From: Maribacter sp. 4G9
Lineage (GTDB): Bacteria > Bacteroidota > Bacteroidia > Flavobacteriales > Flavobacteriaceae
DNA: 64,000 nucleotides
Direction: 5' to 3'
Assembly (NCBI RefSeq): GCF_002742265.1
Contig: NZ_MDGL01000160.1
Span: 19,219 to 83,218 of the forward strand
The notes under the pieces are model-generated. The model was given only the letters and a program-made list of their open reading frames with translations, made no database searches and was not told where the DNA came from. Positions within the stretch are counted from its first letter, which is position 1, and each line of letters starts with the position of its first letter. The position numbers were made by a program, and so were the translations under genes. Of this stretch, positions 50,708 to 58,975 are shown one piece after another.

Positions 50708-52410
50708 GCCAAGCTTTTCAGGTGGTTTTGGCCTCTCTTTTGTCGTAGCCTTATTTTGTTCTGTATGGCCTCAGGGTAGTTGTTGGGATGGTCTTCGGCC
50801 TCCAAGATGAGTAATTCCTGACCTTCCTGTGGTTCTTTTAGAGCGTCGGCATGGCATCCCAAGATAATAGCGGCCGTGTTCACCCCGGAGTGACTCGCTC
50901 CCGCAACACCGTGCGACAAAATACTGGCACCGCACAAATAAAGGTTTTCTATTTCGCTTTTGGATTTATAGGCAAACGGACCTATGTGTTTTAAACTTTT
51001 TTCGGTACCGTAGACATTGCCCCTCGTAGTATTGATATAATATTCATTGGTAATTGGTGTTCCCAGGTCTTGGTGTACGATGTTTTCGGATATATTTGGG
51101 ACTACTTTTTCCACGCCCAAAATCATTTTTTGGGTAAGTTCCTCCTTAAACCGTAGATATTTTTCAGAACGTCTTTCGCCTTCATCCGTAAAAGGCTCAA
51201 AAGTCTTGTAATCTATAAATGTGATTACCTCTAAACAGTGGTGCTTTCCATCAAAGCTTGTAGGATCCTTCAAGGTTGTGCAGCTTACGAACAGGGCCTC
51301 AAAGAAATCTACTTTTTTAAGATCAGATTTCAAGATGCCGTCGTAATATTCGTCCATATCGGTATCGGGAAACACCCAAACATTTCCGGAGTCCAACCCG
51401 GCTTTTCGTACGTCCATATCCACTGTCAAAAACAACATGAGCGATGTGCACGAGTACCTGGTTTTTTCCAGTTTTTTTCTGAGTTTCTGACTAAGATGCT
51501 GCCTTCCTATAAGCTGATTATACGTGATACCAACATCGGCATTTGAAACGATATGCCTGGCGAAAATTTGCCTACCGTCCTGTAATTCGACGCCGGTGGC
51601 CTTTTTTGTTTTTTCGCCTTCTATCAGTATTTTTTTAACCGATGTGGAAGTTTTGAGTTCGCCGCCATATTCCTTGAATTTATTGGTCATGGATTTTACC
51701 AAGGCCCCGCCGCCACCCATGGGGTAATAGCCGCCCCTAAAATAGTGGTACATTAAAGCGGCATGGAGAATAAAGGCCGCTTTTTTTGGTTGCACCCCGT
51801 GGTCGCCGCATTGGATGTTAAGGATATTCTTCAATAAGGGGTCTTTGATATGCCAACCGATGACCCTTTTAAGACTGAATAATCCATATTTACCAAAATG
51901 TCTGGTCCTATATGGGAGCGTCAATTTTTTCCAGAAACCTTTGATATAGGGCAGGGAGTACAGCTCCTCGCTGGCAAGACGAATTAGTTTCAGATATTTT
52001 TTGATTCCTTTTTTTTCTTTAGGAAATCTGTCAATCAATCGGTTTACAAGTTCTTCGGGATTATCGGGAAAATCAAATCGGTGATTCCCAATGCGTACAT
52101 GTTCATACGCCTTTGGATTCATCCTAAAAAAAACCAAATCGTTGGCAATACCCAAACCTTTGTAGAGATTGCTGGTAGATTCACCTTTACCTACCAATCC
52201 AATATAATGGACGCCAGGGGTAAATCTATGGCCCTCTAAATAAAAACTATGGCACCACCCTCCGGGAACATCGTGTTGTTCCAACAAGAGCACTTTTTGA
52301 CCCGCTCTGGCTAGGCACAGAGCGGTTGTAAGACCTCCAGCACCAGAACCTATTACGATGCTGTCCCACGATTGGCTAGAAATATCCTTTTGTGTATCTC
52401 TTTTTATCAA
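50704..52410 (-). CDS. FAD-dependent oxidoreductase, CrtISO/retinol-saturase-like
   Basis: 568 residues. FAD-binding motif SIVIGSGAGGLTTALCLARAGQKVLLLEQH at about 19-48, GGWCHSFYLEGHRFTPGVHYIG next, a Gly-rich YYPMGGGGALVKSM loop, and the C-terminal YLCGASILSHGVAGASHSGVNTAA typical of phytoene-desaturase-like enzymes. It groups by eye with carotenoid isomerases and all-trans-retinol 13,14-reductases. No other carotenoid gene is nearby, so the substrate is open. A soluble tail of ~50 residues follows the domain. Confidence 0.9.
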   Translation of the reverse strand: MIKRDTQKDISSQSWDSIVIGSGAGGLTTALCLARAGQKVLLLEQHDVPGGWCHSFYLEGHRFTPGVHYIGLVGKGESTSNLYKGLGIANDLVFFRMNPKAYEHVRIGNHRFDFPDNPEELVNRLIDRFPKEKKGIKKYLKLIRLASEELYSLPYIKGFWKKLTLPYRTRHFGKYGLFSLKRVIGWHIKDPLLKNILNIQCGDHGVQPKKAAFILHAALMYHYFRGGYYPMGGGGALVKSMTNKFKEYGGELKTSTSVKKILIEGEKTKKATGVELQDGRQIFARHIVSNADVGITYNQLIGRQHLSQKLRKKLEKTRYSCTSLMLFLTVDMDVRKAGLDSGNVWVFPDTDMDEYYDGILKSDLKKVDFFEALFVSCTTLKDPTSFDGKHHCLEVITFIDYKTFEPFTDEGERRSEKYLRFKEELTQKMILGVEKVVPNISENIVHQDLGTPITNEYYINTTRGNVYGTEKSLKHIGPFAYKSKSEIENLYLCGASILSHGVAGASHSGVNTAAIILGCHADALKEPQEGQELLILEAEDHPNNYPEAIQNKIRLRQKRGQNHLKSLA

Positions 52411-52412
52411 TA

Positions 52413-53102
52413 CTATTTTTTCAAGGCTTTTTGAATCGCTTCTTCTACCAAGGGTTCCATGACTTTGTAACCCTCAACGGTGGGATGTACTTCATCATTG
52501 GCATATTTTTTAGGCAACCCATTCCGCTCGTCGGCCATTTGTGAAAAATAATCAAGATAGACATGCCCTTTTTCTTCAGCGTAGGCCTTTATCATTTTGT
52601 TCAGTGCCACAATTTTCCCAGCGGGTTCCATTCCGGGCTTCCATGGATAATCATAGGCTGGCAAGGTAGATGACAACACGACCTTTATATCATTGGCAAG
52701 GGCAATTTCCGCCATTCCTTTGATATTGTCCATAATCATTTCCAAGGTGGAAGGTCCCGTATTTCCCGCAATATCGTTGGTTCCGGCCAGGATGACTACC
52801 ACCTTTGGGCTTAGGTCAACCACGTCCTGCCTAAAACGTATTAACATCTGTGGAGTTGTTTGACCGCTGATGCCCCTATTGACATAGGGCTTACCTTCAA
52901 AGAATTCCGGTCTAGAATTTAACCAACCAATAGTGATGGAATTACCCATGAAGACGATCCTATCTTCATTCTCTTTGGGAGCCTCCAAGGATGCATTGGC
53001 CTCTTGGAACATTTTTAAATTGGCCCAGTCCTGTGCTAAAATGGTGTGTTGGGATAAAAAGGTAGCTAAAATTCCCATTAGTATTAATTTGTAATTTTTC
53101 AT
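52413..53102 (-). CDS. Exported SGNH/GDSL-family hydrolase
   Basis: From the ATG at 53102 the product is 229 residues with a signal peptide (MKNYKLILMGILATFLSQHTILAQ); a further 15 codons upstream are open but add no signal. SGNH blocks: RIVFMGNSITIGWL (nucleophile Ser55; the usual GDS is GNS), YVNRGISGQTTPQM (Gly block), VVILAGTNDIAGN (Asn block) and NDEVHPTVEGYKVM (Asp-His). Probably a periplasmic esterase or acetylhydrolase acting on glycans or lipids. It begins eight bases after the stop of the membrane-protein gene. Confidence 0.92.
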   Translation of the reverse strand: MKNYKLILMGILATFLSQHTILAQDWANLKMFQEANASLEAPKENEDRIVFMGNSITIGWLNSRPEFFEGKPYVNRGISGQTTPQMLIRFRQDVVDLSPKVVVILAGTNDIAGNTGPSTLEMIMDNIKGMAEIALANDIKVVLSSTLPAYDYPWKPGMEPAGKIVALNKMIKAYAEEKGHVYLDYFSQMADERNGLPKKYANDEVHPTVEGYKVMEPLVEEAIQKALKK

Positions 53103-53109
53103 TGGTATA

Positions 53110-53577
53110 CTATTGATATTTATTGTGTTGAAGTTTTCTTTTTTCATCCGATGTCAATGGAAGGGTATCCAAAATCTTTTGAAGGTTGGGTCCTTGTACT
53201 GCCAAATAAAGGATCAAACACACCGCAATAACCAAAGGTAGGGCATTGCCCGATGCATTATAAGCGACTATGGCCAAAAAGGCGGGGCCTTCCAGCATGG
53301 CATATTTAATAATGGACGCAGTTTGGAACTTTTTCAATTTATCTTCCAAGGGCATCGTTTTTTCCACGGATGCAATTATGTTCTTAAAAACAAACTGACT
53401 TCCAAAATATCCCCCCACTTCAAAAATTGGTACGAGGTATAAAAAGGGATTTGAGTCATCTATTTCTGCATGGAATTGTTTCGATCCCATATAGGAAATT
53501 AAAAGGAAAATCGTGACACCCGCCACCAGGGCCAGATGTATAATCTTGTTTGTCCTTAAATATTCCTTAATCTCCAA
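53110..53577 (-). CDS. Four-helix membrane protein, function unknown
   Basis: 155 residues with about four membrane segments (roughly 11-30, 45-67, 88-105, 111-127) and a charged C-terminal tail. N-terminal MEIKEYLRTNKIIHLALVAGV and later LEGPAFLAIVAYNASGNALPLVIAV resemble small integral-membrane proteins common in Flavobacteriia. No catalytic motif. Probably co-transcribed with the SGNH hydrolase. Confidence 0.75.
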   Translation of the reverse strand: MEIKEYLRTNKIIHLALVAGVTIFLLISYMGSKQFHAEIDDSNPFLYLVPIFEVGGYFGSQFVFKNIIASVEKTMPLEDKLKKFQTASIIKYAMLEGPAFLAIVAYNASGNALPLVIAVCLILYLAVQGPNLQKILDTLPLTSDEKRKLQHNKYQ

Positions 53578-53759
53578 AATGACGAATAATGCCCTAAGAT
53601 ACTACTTTATGGCAAAGTTCTTCAGCAAACTTCGTTTTGACAAAACTGAAGGGCAGGCACAACTAAAAGGGCTAATTTGAAGTTGAACGTGGAATCTTAG
53701 AATTTCCATTTGCGAATAAAAAACAGCTATAAACCAATGTTTTAATATATTTGCCGGGT

Positions 53760-54218
53760 ATGAGAACACTGTTACTTCTTTCCTGTGTGCTTTTATTGAC
53801 CATAAAAGGATATTCCCAAATTGCCGAGGATAAGGTACTGCACTTTGTTGGTGGTAATCTATTTGGTATGGTTGGTGCCGGTTTGGCAAATCAGGTTTCG
53901 GATGGAAATAGGGCCTGGACCTTTGTGGGGTCCGTAGGGGGCAGCCTGCTCATAGGTTTGGCAAAAGAAGGCATTGATCAAAACCAATATGGCGGTTGGG
54001 ATAATTCCGATTTATTGGCGACCGTCCTTGGGGGCGTGAGTGTAGGTGTTACCATAGATGTTTTCAAACAAAAGAAAAAAAGAAAGCGAGAGCAACTTTA
54101 TAGGGAGGCCATAGGAATTAAATTTGAACATAATAAACATCCCATGGATACCATTTCCCCAGATACCTCGCTTTCCATTTTGGCAATTTCGCCAAGTGTC
54201 CTCAGAACAAAATACTAA
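53760..54218 (+). CDS. Exported YfiM/DUF2279-like protein
   Basis: Starting at ATG 53760 the product is 152 residues with a signal peptide (MRTLLLLSCVLLLTIKGYSQ); a TTG three codons earlier is an alternative. The core EDKVLHFVGGNLFGMVGAG..., GLAKEGIDQNQYGGWDNSDLLATVLGG is a membrane-embedding pattern (His in LHF, Lys-Glu, Asp-Asn-Ser-Asp) found in YfiM/DUF2279 relatives. Cellular role unknown. Convergent with the S10 peptidase gene with a four-base stop overlap. Confidence 0.75.
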   Translation: MRTLLLLSCVLLLTIKGYSQIAEDKVLHFVGGNLFGMVGAGLANQVSDGNRAWTFVGSVGGSLLIGLAKEGIDQNQYGGWDNSDLLATVLGGVSVGVTIDVFKQKKKRKREQLYREAIGIKFEHNKHPMDTISPDTSLSILAISPSVLRTKY

Positions 54219-55729
54219 TATTTTGCACTTTTGCCATTTGCTTGAGTGTTTTTGATGAACTCCCGGATATCCTCGTTTGCCTTTTGCAAGTCCTCCTTAC
54301 GAAGGTACATCATATGACCGGAACGATACCCCTTAAAACTAAAGCGATCTTTCATTCTGCCACTTGGGTCCACTTGCCACATTAGATACTTTGCATTGAA
54401 ATAGGTGGTAGCGCCATCATAATAGCCTGATTGTACCAATACGTTCAAGTATGGATTTTGCGCCATGGCCTGTCTTAAATTCTCCCTCGTATTCTCATCA
54501 GAGTTGTCCCAAGGACGTACAGGGCCGAACATGTTATATTTAATATCGGTCTTGAATTTAAGCTCTTCCTGCAAATAATAATTAATGGCGGGGGTAAAAC
54601 TGTGTAGCCATGAAGTTATTTCGGAATTATAATCGGGTCGCATGCCCATCAATTGTTTATCCATACCTAAGTATCTAGAATCCAATCGCCCAACGGTGTA
54701 TCCTCCTTTTTCCTTCAAGAGATTTTTCCAAAAGAATGATGTTGGTACGGATAAATTCTGGTCCAGGATATCTTTCGCTTCCAATCCGGAATAATAGGCC
54801 ATTTTTTCGGCAACTGCAGACCTTTCCGTATTAGGTATAAAGCCACCCTTAGCCAAGGCGGGGATCAAGGTATTTATAGTATATTCTTCGGATTCGGGTA
54901 AAATTTCGAGTAAATCCTTGTTTTGTAAGGCTGAAGGTAGGGCTTTATGGTGCCATGCAGCTGCTGTATAGTATGGCAGGTTCATTGCCTCGGCAACGGG
55001 TCCAGAATTTCTTATGATTTTATAATCGGCAGGCGATACCAAGATTACTCCATTCAGGTACATCCATTGTGCGTTCTGCAATTCCAGGGAAAGCCCCATG
55101 ACCCTAGGCCCACCGTAACTTTCCCCAATAAGGTACTTTGGGGAGCGCCATCTATTGTTTCGGGTGACAAAGGTGTTGAGCCATTCGGCAAGGTATTTGA
55201 TATCGGCATTGATACCAAAAAACTTTTTACGGTCCACTTTCTCCCCGGATTCTGGAATCGTTCTGGAATAACCCGTGTTCGCGGGATTGACATAGACCAC
55301 ATCGGTTACATCCAACACGGAATAAGGGTTTTCCTTAACTCCATAGGGTTGTACGGGATACCCCTCGTCATCTATGTTCAGTATGCGTGGGCCGGTATAG
55401 GCCAAATGCATCCAAACGGAGCCGGAACCTGGTCCACCATTGAAGGAAATCAATAAGGGTCTGGCGGCACGGTCCTTTACATTATTACGTGTGTAATAGG
55501 TATAGAGCAGGGAAGCGATCGGATCGCCATTTTCGTCCCATACAGGTTGGGTGCCCGTCTTTGCGGTGTAATCTATGGAAGTTCCGTTTATCACTACACT
55601 GTGTTGGGTAGTTACTACAGTGTCTACCGGAAGTTCCCTGCCTTGGGCGTAGGATTGAAAATAAAATAATACAATTAGGATGGTGGGTAAAATTAATCGT
55701 TTCATCTGTATATTTTTATTGTTTTTCAT
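54215..55729 (-). CDS. Exported S10-family serine carboxypeptidase
   Basis: 504 residues, signal peptide near residues 9-29 (MKRLILPTILIVLFYFQSYAQ). Alpha/beta-hydrolase of the serine carboxypeptidase family: oxyanion loop ISFNGGPGSGSVWMHLAYTGPR, nucleophile in YLIGESYGGPRVMGL (Ser204), Asp in QSGYYDGATTY and His in YRSGHMMYLRK. It removes C-terminal residues from peptides in its family, here in the periplasm. The start could be Met1 or Met9; the second gives a cleaner signal. Monocistronic. Confidence 0.93.
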   Translation of the reverse strand: MKNNKNIQMKRLILPTILIVLFYFQSYAQGRELPVDTVVTTQHSVVINGTSIDYTAKTGTQPVWDENGDPIASLLYTYYTRNNVKDRAARPLLISFNGGPGSGSVWMHLAYTGPRILNIDDEGYPVQPYGVKENPYSVLDVTDVVYVNPANTGYSRTIPESGEKVDRKKFFGINADIKYLAEWLNTFVTRNNRWRSPKYLIGESYGGPRVMGLSLELQNAQWMYLNGVILVSPADYKIIRNSGPVAEAMNLPYYTAAAWHHKALPSALQNKDLLEILPESEEYTINTLIPALAKGGFIPNTERSAVAEKMAYYSGLEAKDILDQNLSVPTSFFWKNLLKEKGGYTVGRLDSRYLGMDKQLMGMRPDYNSEITSWLHSFTPAINYYLQEELKFKTDIKYNMFGPVRPWDNSDENTRENLRQAMAQNPYLNVLVQSGYYDGATTYFNAKYLMWQVDPSGRMKDRFSFKGYRSGHMMYLRKEDLQKANEDIREFIKNTQANGKSAKY

Positions 55730-55931
55730 AGGTCAGATGCAATTCGCCAATAACCATCTCGGTGGGTATCAAGATTTTTTATGGCTCATTTCATAATTAG
55801 TTTGAATTTGTCTCCTAAAAATAACCATTATATAGATAATTCTATTTTTTAATCCGTTCTAAAATTCAATTTAATTCTTGTTATATTTAAAAGTGTAGCA
55901 AACTGGTACATCATATTAATATTATTTTAAA

Positions 55932-57068
55932 ATGAAAATATTCACGAGACGCGACTTTGGAATAACCCTTGGAAAGGGAATTGCCGCCAGTACCTTGTTG
56001 GGAGGTACGAGTTTGGCCTGTGGCCAAAACACAAAAGCACTGGATAAAAAATTGGGTATCGCCTTGGTTGGGCTTGGAAGTTATAGCACGTATCAATTGG
56101 CCCCTTCATTGCAGGATACAGAACACTGTTACTTGGCGGGAATCGTTACTGGGACCCGGGAAAAGGAAAAAATCTGGCAAGAAAAATATGGAATACCAGA
56201 GGAGAACACCTATAACTACGAAAATTTTGATAATATCGCAAACAATGAAACGATTGATATCGTTTATGTGGTACTTCCTAACAGTATGCATGCGGATTTT
56301 AGTATCCGGGCGGCCAAGGCCGGTAAGCATGTAATATGTGAAAAACCCATGGCCATCAACGTTGCTGAGTGTGAAGCCATAATCGATGCCTGTGACAAAG
56401 CAGGTGTTAAGCTTTCCGTTGGGTACCGAATGCAATCCGATCCCTACACCAAGGAAGTAAAAAAGTATGTTACGGAAAAAACCTTTGGGGATGTTCATTT
56501 TGTTTCTTCGGATGCGGGATATATTTCCAATGGAAATCCGGATCAATGGCGTCTCAACAAGGAATTATCCGGCGGAGGGGCCTTGATGAACATGGGCGTT
56601 TATTCCATACAGACCAGTATTTATGGGTGTGGATCAAACCCTTCATCGGTTTCGGCACAGGAATTTAGTACCAGACCCGATTATTTTAAGGATACGGACG
56701 AAACCATCACCGCCCAATTCGAATTTCCCAATGGCGCAGTAGGACACATGATGACTTCCCATAATGCCAATGGAAATAGGCTGAAATCACATTGCAGTAA
56801 GGGTTGGTTCGAATTGGATCCAGCCCACAGTTATGGCCCGATAAGTGGAAGAACCTCCAATGGAAACGTCATCAGCTTCCCACATCAGACGCAGCAAGCT
56901 TTGCAAATGGACGATTTTGCCAAACACATACTTATGGGCACTCCAAACGTGGCTCCCGGTGAAATGGGAAAAAGGGACATGATCATCGTAGAGGCTATTT
57001 ACAAATCCATTGCGCAAGGTGGTAAAAAGCAACTGCTTAATTTGGGGAATATGGGAATAGTTTCATAA
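55932..57068 (+). CDS. Gfo/Idh/MocA oxidoreductase with Tat-type signal
   Basis: 378 residues. Signal FTRRDFGITLGKGIAASTLL with twin arginine, then SLACGQN, a possible lipidated Cys at ~30. NAD(P)-binding LGIALVGLGSYSTYQLAPSL, CEKPMAINVAECEAIID (EKP motif) and SGGGALMNMGVYSIQ (catalytic Asp/His pair region; here no HxxD but GVYSIQ) as in glucose-fructose oxidoreductase-type proteins. It probably acts on a sugar in the periplasm with a bound cofactor. The Tat signal is consistent with export after cofactor insertion. Substrate unknown. Confidence 0.9.
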   Translation: MKIFTRRDFGITLGKGIAASTLLGGTSLACGQNTKALDKKLGIALVGLGSYSTYQLAPSLQDTEHCYLAGIVTGTREKEKIWQEKYGIPEENTYNYENFDNIANNETIDIVYVVLPNSMHADFSIRAAKAGKHVICEKPMAINVAECEAIIDACDKAGVKLSVGYRMQSDPYTKEVKKYVTEKTFGDVHFVSSDAGYISNGNPDQWRLNKELSGGGALMNMGVYSIQTSIYGCGSNPSSVSAQEFSTRPDYFKDTDETITAQFEFPNGAVGHMMTSHNANGNRLKSHCSKGWFELDPAHSYGPISGRTSNGNVISFPHQTQQALQMDDFAKHILMGTPNVAPGEMGKRDMIIVEAIYKSIAQGGKKQLLNLGNMGIVS

Positions 57069-57113
57069 TTGTAACTAATAACAAATCAATCATTTAAGCA
57101 CCTGGTTAACCTT

Positions 57114-57121
57114 TATTTTTG
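57114..57121 (+). promoter_or_regulatory. TAnnTTTG-type -7 box (TATTTTTG), possible PhoX promoter
   Basis: Exact -7 consensus 144 bases before the PhoX-like ATG. No TTG at the usual spacing. If used, the leader would include the hairpin at 57204. Confidence 0.3.
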
Positions 57122-57203
57122 GATTTGTTTACTTCAAATTCACCATTAATTTACACCATAACGGTTTAGTAATATTTAGTTAATGGATTACTAATTTTCA
57201 GCC

Positions 57204-57220
57204 AACCTTTTTAAAAGGTT
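57204..57220 (+). terminator. AACCTTTT/AAAAGGTT hairpin upstream of the PhoX-like gene
   Basis: A perfect eight-base stem with one central base, followed by CGGTTTTT. It could terminate the oxidoreductase transcript (its stop is 136 bases upstream) or form part of the next gene's leader; the tiny loop makes the first use less sure. Confidence 0.4.
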
Positions 57221-57265
57221 CGGTTTTTAGTTTTGGGCTTCATGTAACTTAAAACTAGAATTGAA

Positions 57266-58906
57266 ATGAAAAAATCAAAAAAATTATTGTTTAAAGTCTG
57301 TGCACTTTCCTTGCTGGGAATTGCTGCCGTAAGTTGTAATCCAGAAGACGGTATTGATGGTATTGACGGCCGTGACGGCATCGATGGCGTTGATGGAACG
57401 GATGGCGTTGACGGAACGGATGGCGTTGACGGAACGGATGGGCAGGACGGACAAGACCTTACCATAGCTGAGATGGTGCCATTGACCAGTTCCGTGGTTC
57501 CTGACGATGTTTTTGAATTAAAGGGTTCTTTTGCTGGTTCCGCCAACCTTAAAATGATTCTTTCTTCTGCCGATATTCTTGAGACGGACAGCACCTTTGT
57601 ATACGGGTCTTACACGGACGGTGCTGCTTTATATCCTTACGGAGATGGGACGTATGCGTTTATCAACAATTTGGAGGCCGACTATTCAATCGCCAGAATC
57701 CGGATGAACTCGAATTTGGAGCCCATGGAAGGGGATTACATTGTAAACTCAACGGCCACTGCTTTTACCGCAATGTGTTCTGGTTCTTCCGTAACTGTTG
57801 AAGAACATGGATTTGGGCCATTGTACCTTTCCGGCGGGGAATGGGGAGGAAACGCTAAAGGCGTTTATAAAGTTAATCCCTTTAGGGCAGCAGAGGATAG
57901 GGTAGAGGCAGAAAGACTTCCGGCAATGGGCGAATGGTCTACTGAAAATGCCGTTGTTATCGGAAAAAATGCATATCCTTCCCAAACCGTTGTATTTATG
58001 GGAGACGATGATAGTAATAACACCTATCCACAAGCACATTTTGGAATGTATGTTGGTTCCAGGGGTGATCTTAATGGTGGAAAATTATATGTATTAAGAG
58101 GGAAAAATCCTATAGAATCTGCACCCGGTGCTGGTGGACAATTATTTGAAATGGGAATGGCAGAGGATATCGAGTATGATGTAGAATGGGTAGAGGTAAC
58201 TGAAAGAACCTTGGCCGAGCTAAACCAAGAGGCCATTGATTCTTCAGCCATAGGATTTCAAAGAATTGAGGACATCGATTGGAGAAAGGGTTCTGCAAGT
58301 GCTGATCGAGAAGTATATTTTAACGCAACCGGTAGAATTACGGGAAGTAATCCAGACCTCAACTTAAGGGGTACGGGCTTTGGTAGGGTGTATAAATTGG
58401 TGTTGGACCCAAATGATCCAACTGCTGATGCCAAATTAATCGTTGTCGTTGATGGTGATTTGGAAGGTGGAAAAGGTGATGGGATGCATTCGCCCGATAA
58501 TATTTTGGTTACCGAAAACTATGCTTATATCCAAGAGGATCCAAACGGTTATGCTTCTTTAAACTCTGACATTTCCGGATTTGCCAAATTGTGGCAATTG
58601 GATTTGAATACTGGGGCATTTACAGAAGTTATGGAATGTAACCAAATAGTTGCGGCCGGACTTGGTTTGGGAACAACCACCGATTTGTGGGAAATATCAG
58701 GACTTATTGATGTTACTGATATCATCGGGGCATCAGAGCCTACCTTTATGGGCGGTGCACAGGTACATGGATGGAATTTCAGCGAAACACCGGACACTGC
58801 GGTACGTGCGGACGGATTGAAATTCGTAGATCCTACGGCTATCGAGGAGTCCAGTGCTACCTTGGAAGGCTCCTTCCTTTTTAAAGTAACAGGGTTACCT
58901 AGATAA
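57266..58906 (+). CDS. Lipoprotein: collagen-like tract plus PhoX-like phosphatase domain
   Basis: 546 residues. Lipoprotein signal (MKKSKKLLFKVCALSLLGIAAVSC, Cys24) followed by NPED, an acidic start often seen in exported surface lipoproteins of Bacteroidota. Residues 29-64 are twelve Gly-x-Asp triplets (GID GID GRD GID GVD GTD...), a collagen-like tract. The rest matches PhoX/DUF839-type beta-propeller phosphatases, e.g. GDGMHSPDNILVTENYAYIQED and FGRVYKLVLDPNDP. PhoX enzymes use Ca and Fe to cleave phosphate esters; whether the catalytic set is complete is unclear. Followed 69 bases later by a di-haem peroxidase. Confidence 0.8.
   Translation: MKKSKKLLFKVCALSLLGIAAVSCNPEDGIDGIDGRDGIDGVDGTDGVDGTDGVDGTDGQDGQDLTIAEMVPLTSSVVPDDVFELKGSFAGSANLKMILSSADILETDSTFVYGSYTDGAALYPYGDGTYAFINNLEADYSIARIRMNSNLEPMEGDYIVNSTATAFTAMCSGSSVTVEEHGFGPLYLSGGEWGGNAKGVYKVNPFRAAEDRVEAERLPAMGEWSTENAVVIGKNAYPSQTVVFMGDDDSNNTYPQAHFGMYVGSRGDLNGGKLYVLRGKNPIESAPGAGGQLFEMGMAEDIEYDVEWVEVTERTLAELNQEAIDSSAIGFQRIEDIDWRKGSASADREVYFNATGRITGSNPDLNLRGTGFGRVYKLVLDPNDPTADAKLIVVVDGDLEGGKGDGMHSPDNILVTENYAYIQEDPNGYASLNSDISGFAKLWQLDLNTGAFTEVMECNQIVAAGLGLGTTTDLWEISGLIDVTDIIGASEPTFMGGAQVHGWNFSETPDTAVRADGLKFVDPTAIEESSATLEGSFLFKVTGLPR
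57386..57439 (+). repeat. 18-bp tandem repeat x3 in the collagen-like tract
   Basis: Three head-to-tail copies of an 18-base unit GGCGTTGAcGGAACGGAT, with a single T/C difference in the first. It encodes GVDGTD three times. Near identity at DNA level shows recent expansion by slippage. Confidence 0.95.
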
Positions 58907-58921
58907 TTATTTTTAAAATTT

Positions 58922-58957
58922 AAAAAAGAGGGTTTCTTATAAAAGGAACCCTTTTTA
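58922..58957 (+). terminator. Terminator after the PhoX-like gene
   Basis: GGGTTTC/GGAACCC stem (one G-T pair) with a nine-base loop and a TTTTT tail, 15 bases after the stop. The peroxidase gene starts 19 bases later, so read-through or its own promoter would be needed. Confidence 0.7.
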
Positions 58958-58975
58958 TCTATATTATAAAAGTGA

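Noticed and set aside
57211..57594. Minus-strand frame with SVPSTP-type repeats
   Set aside because: It is the antisense of the collagen-like tract of the PhoX gene; the repeats come from the coding strand's 18-base units.
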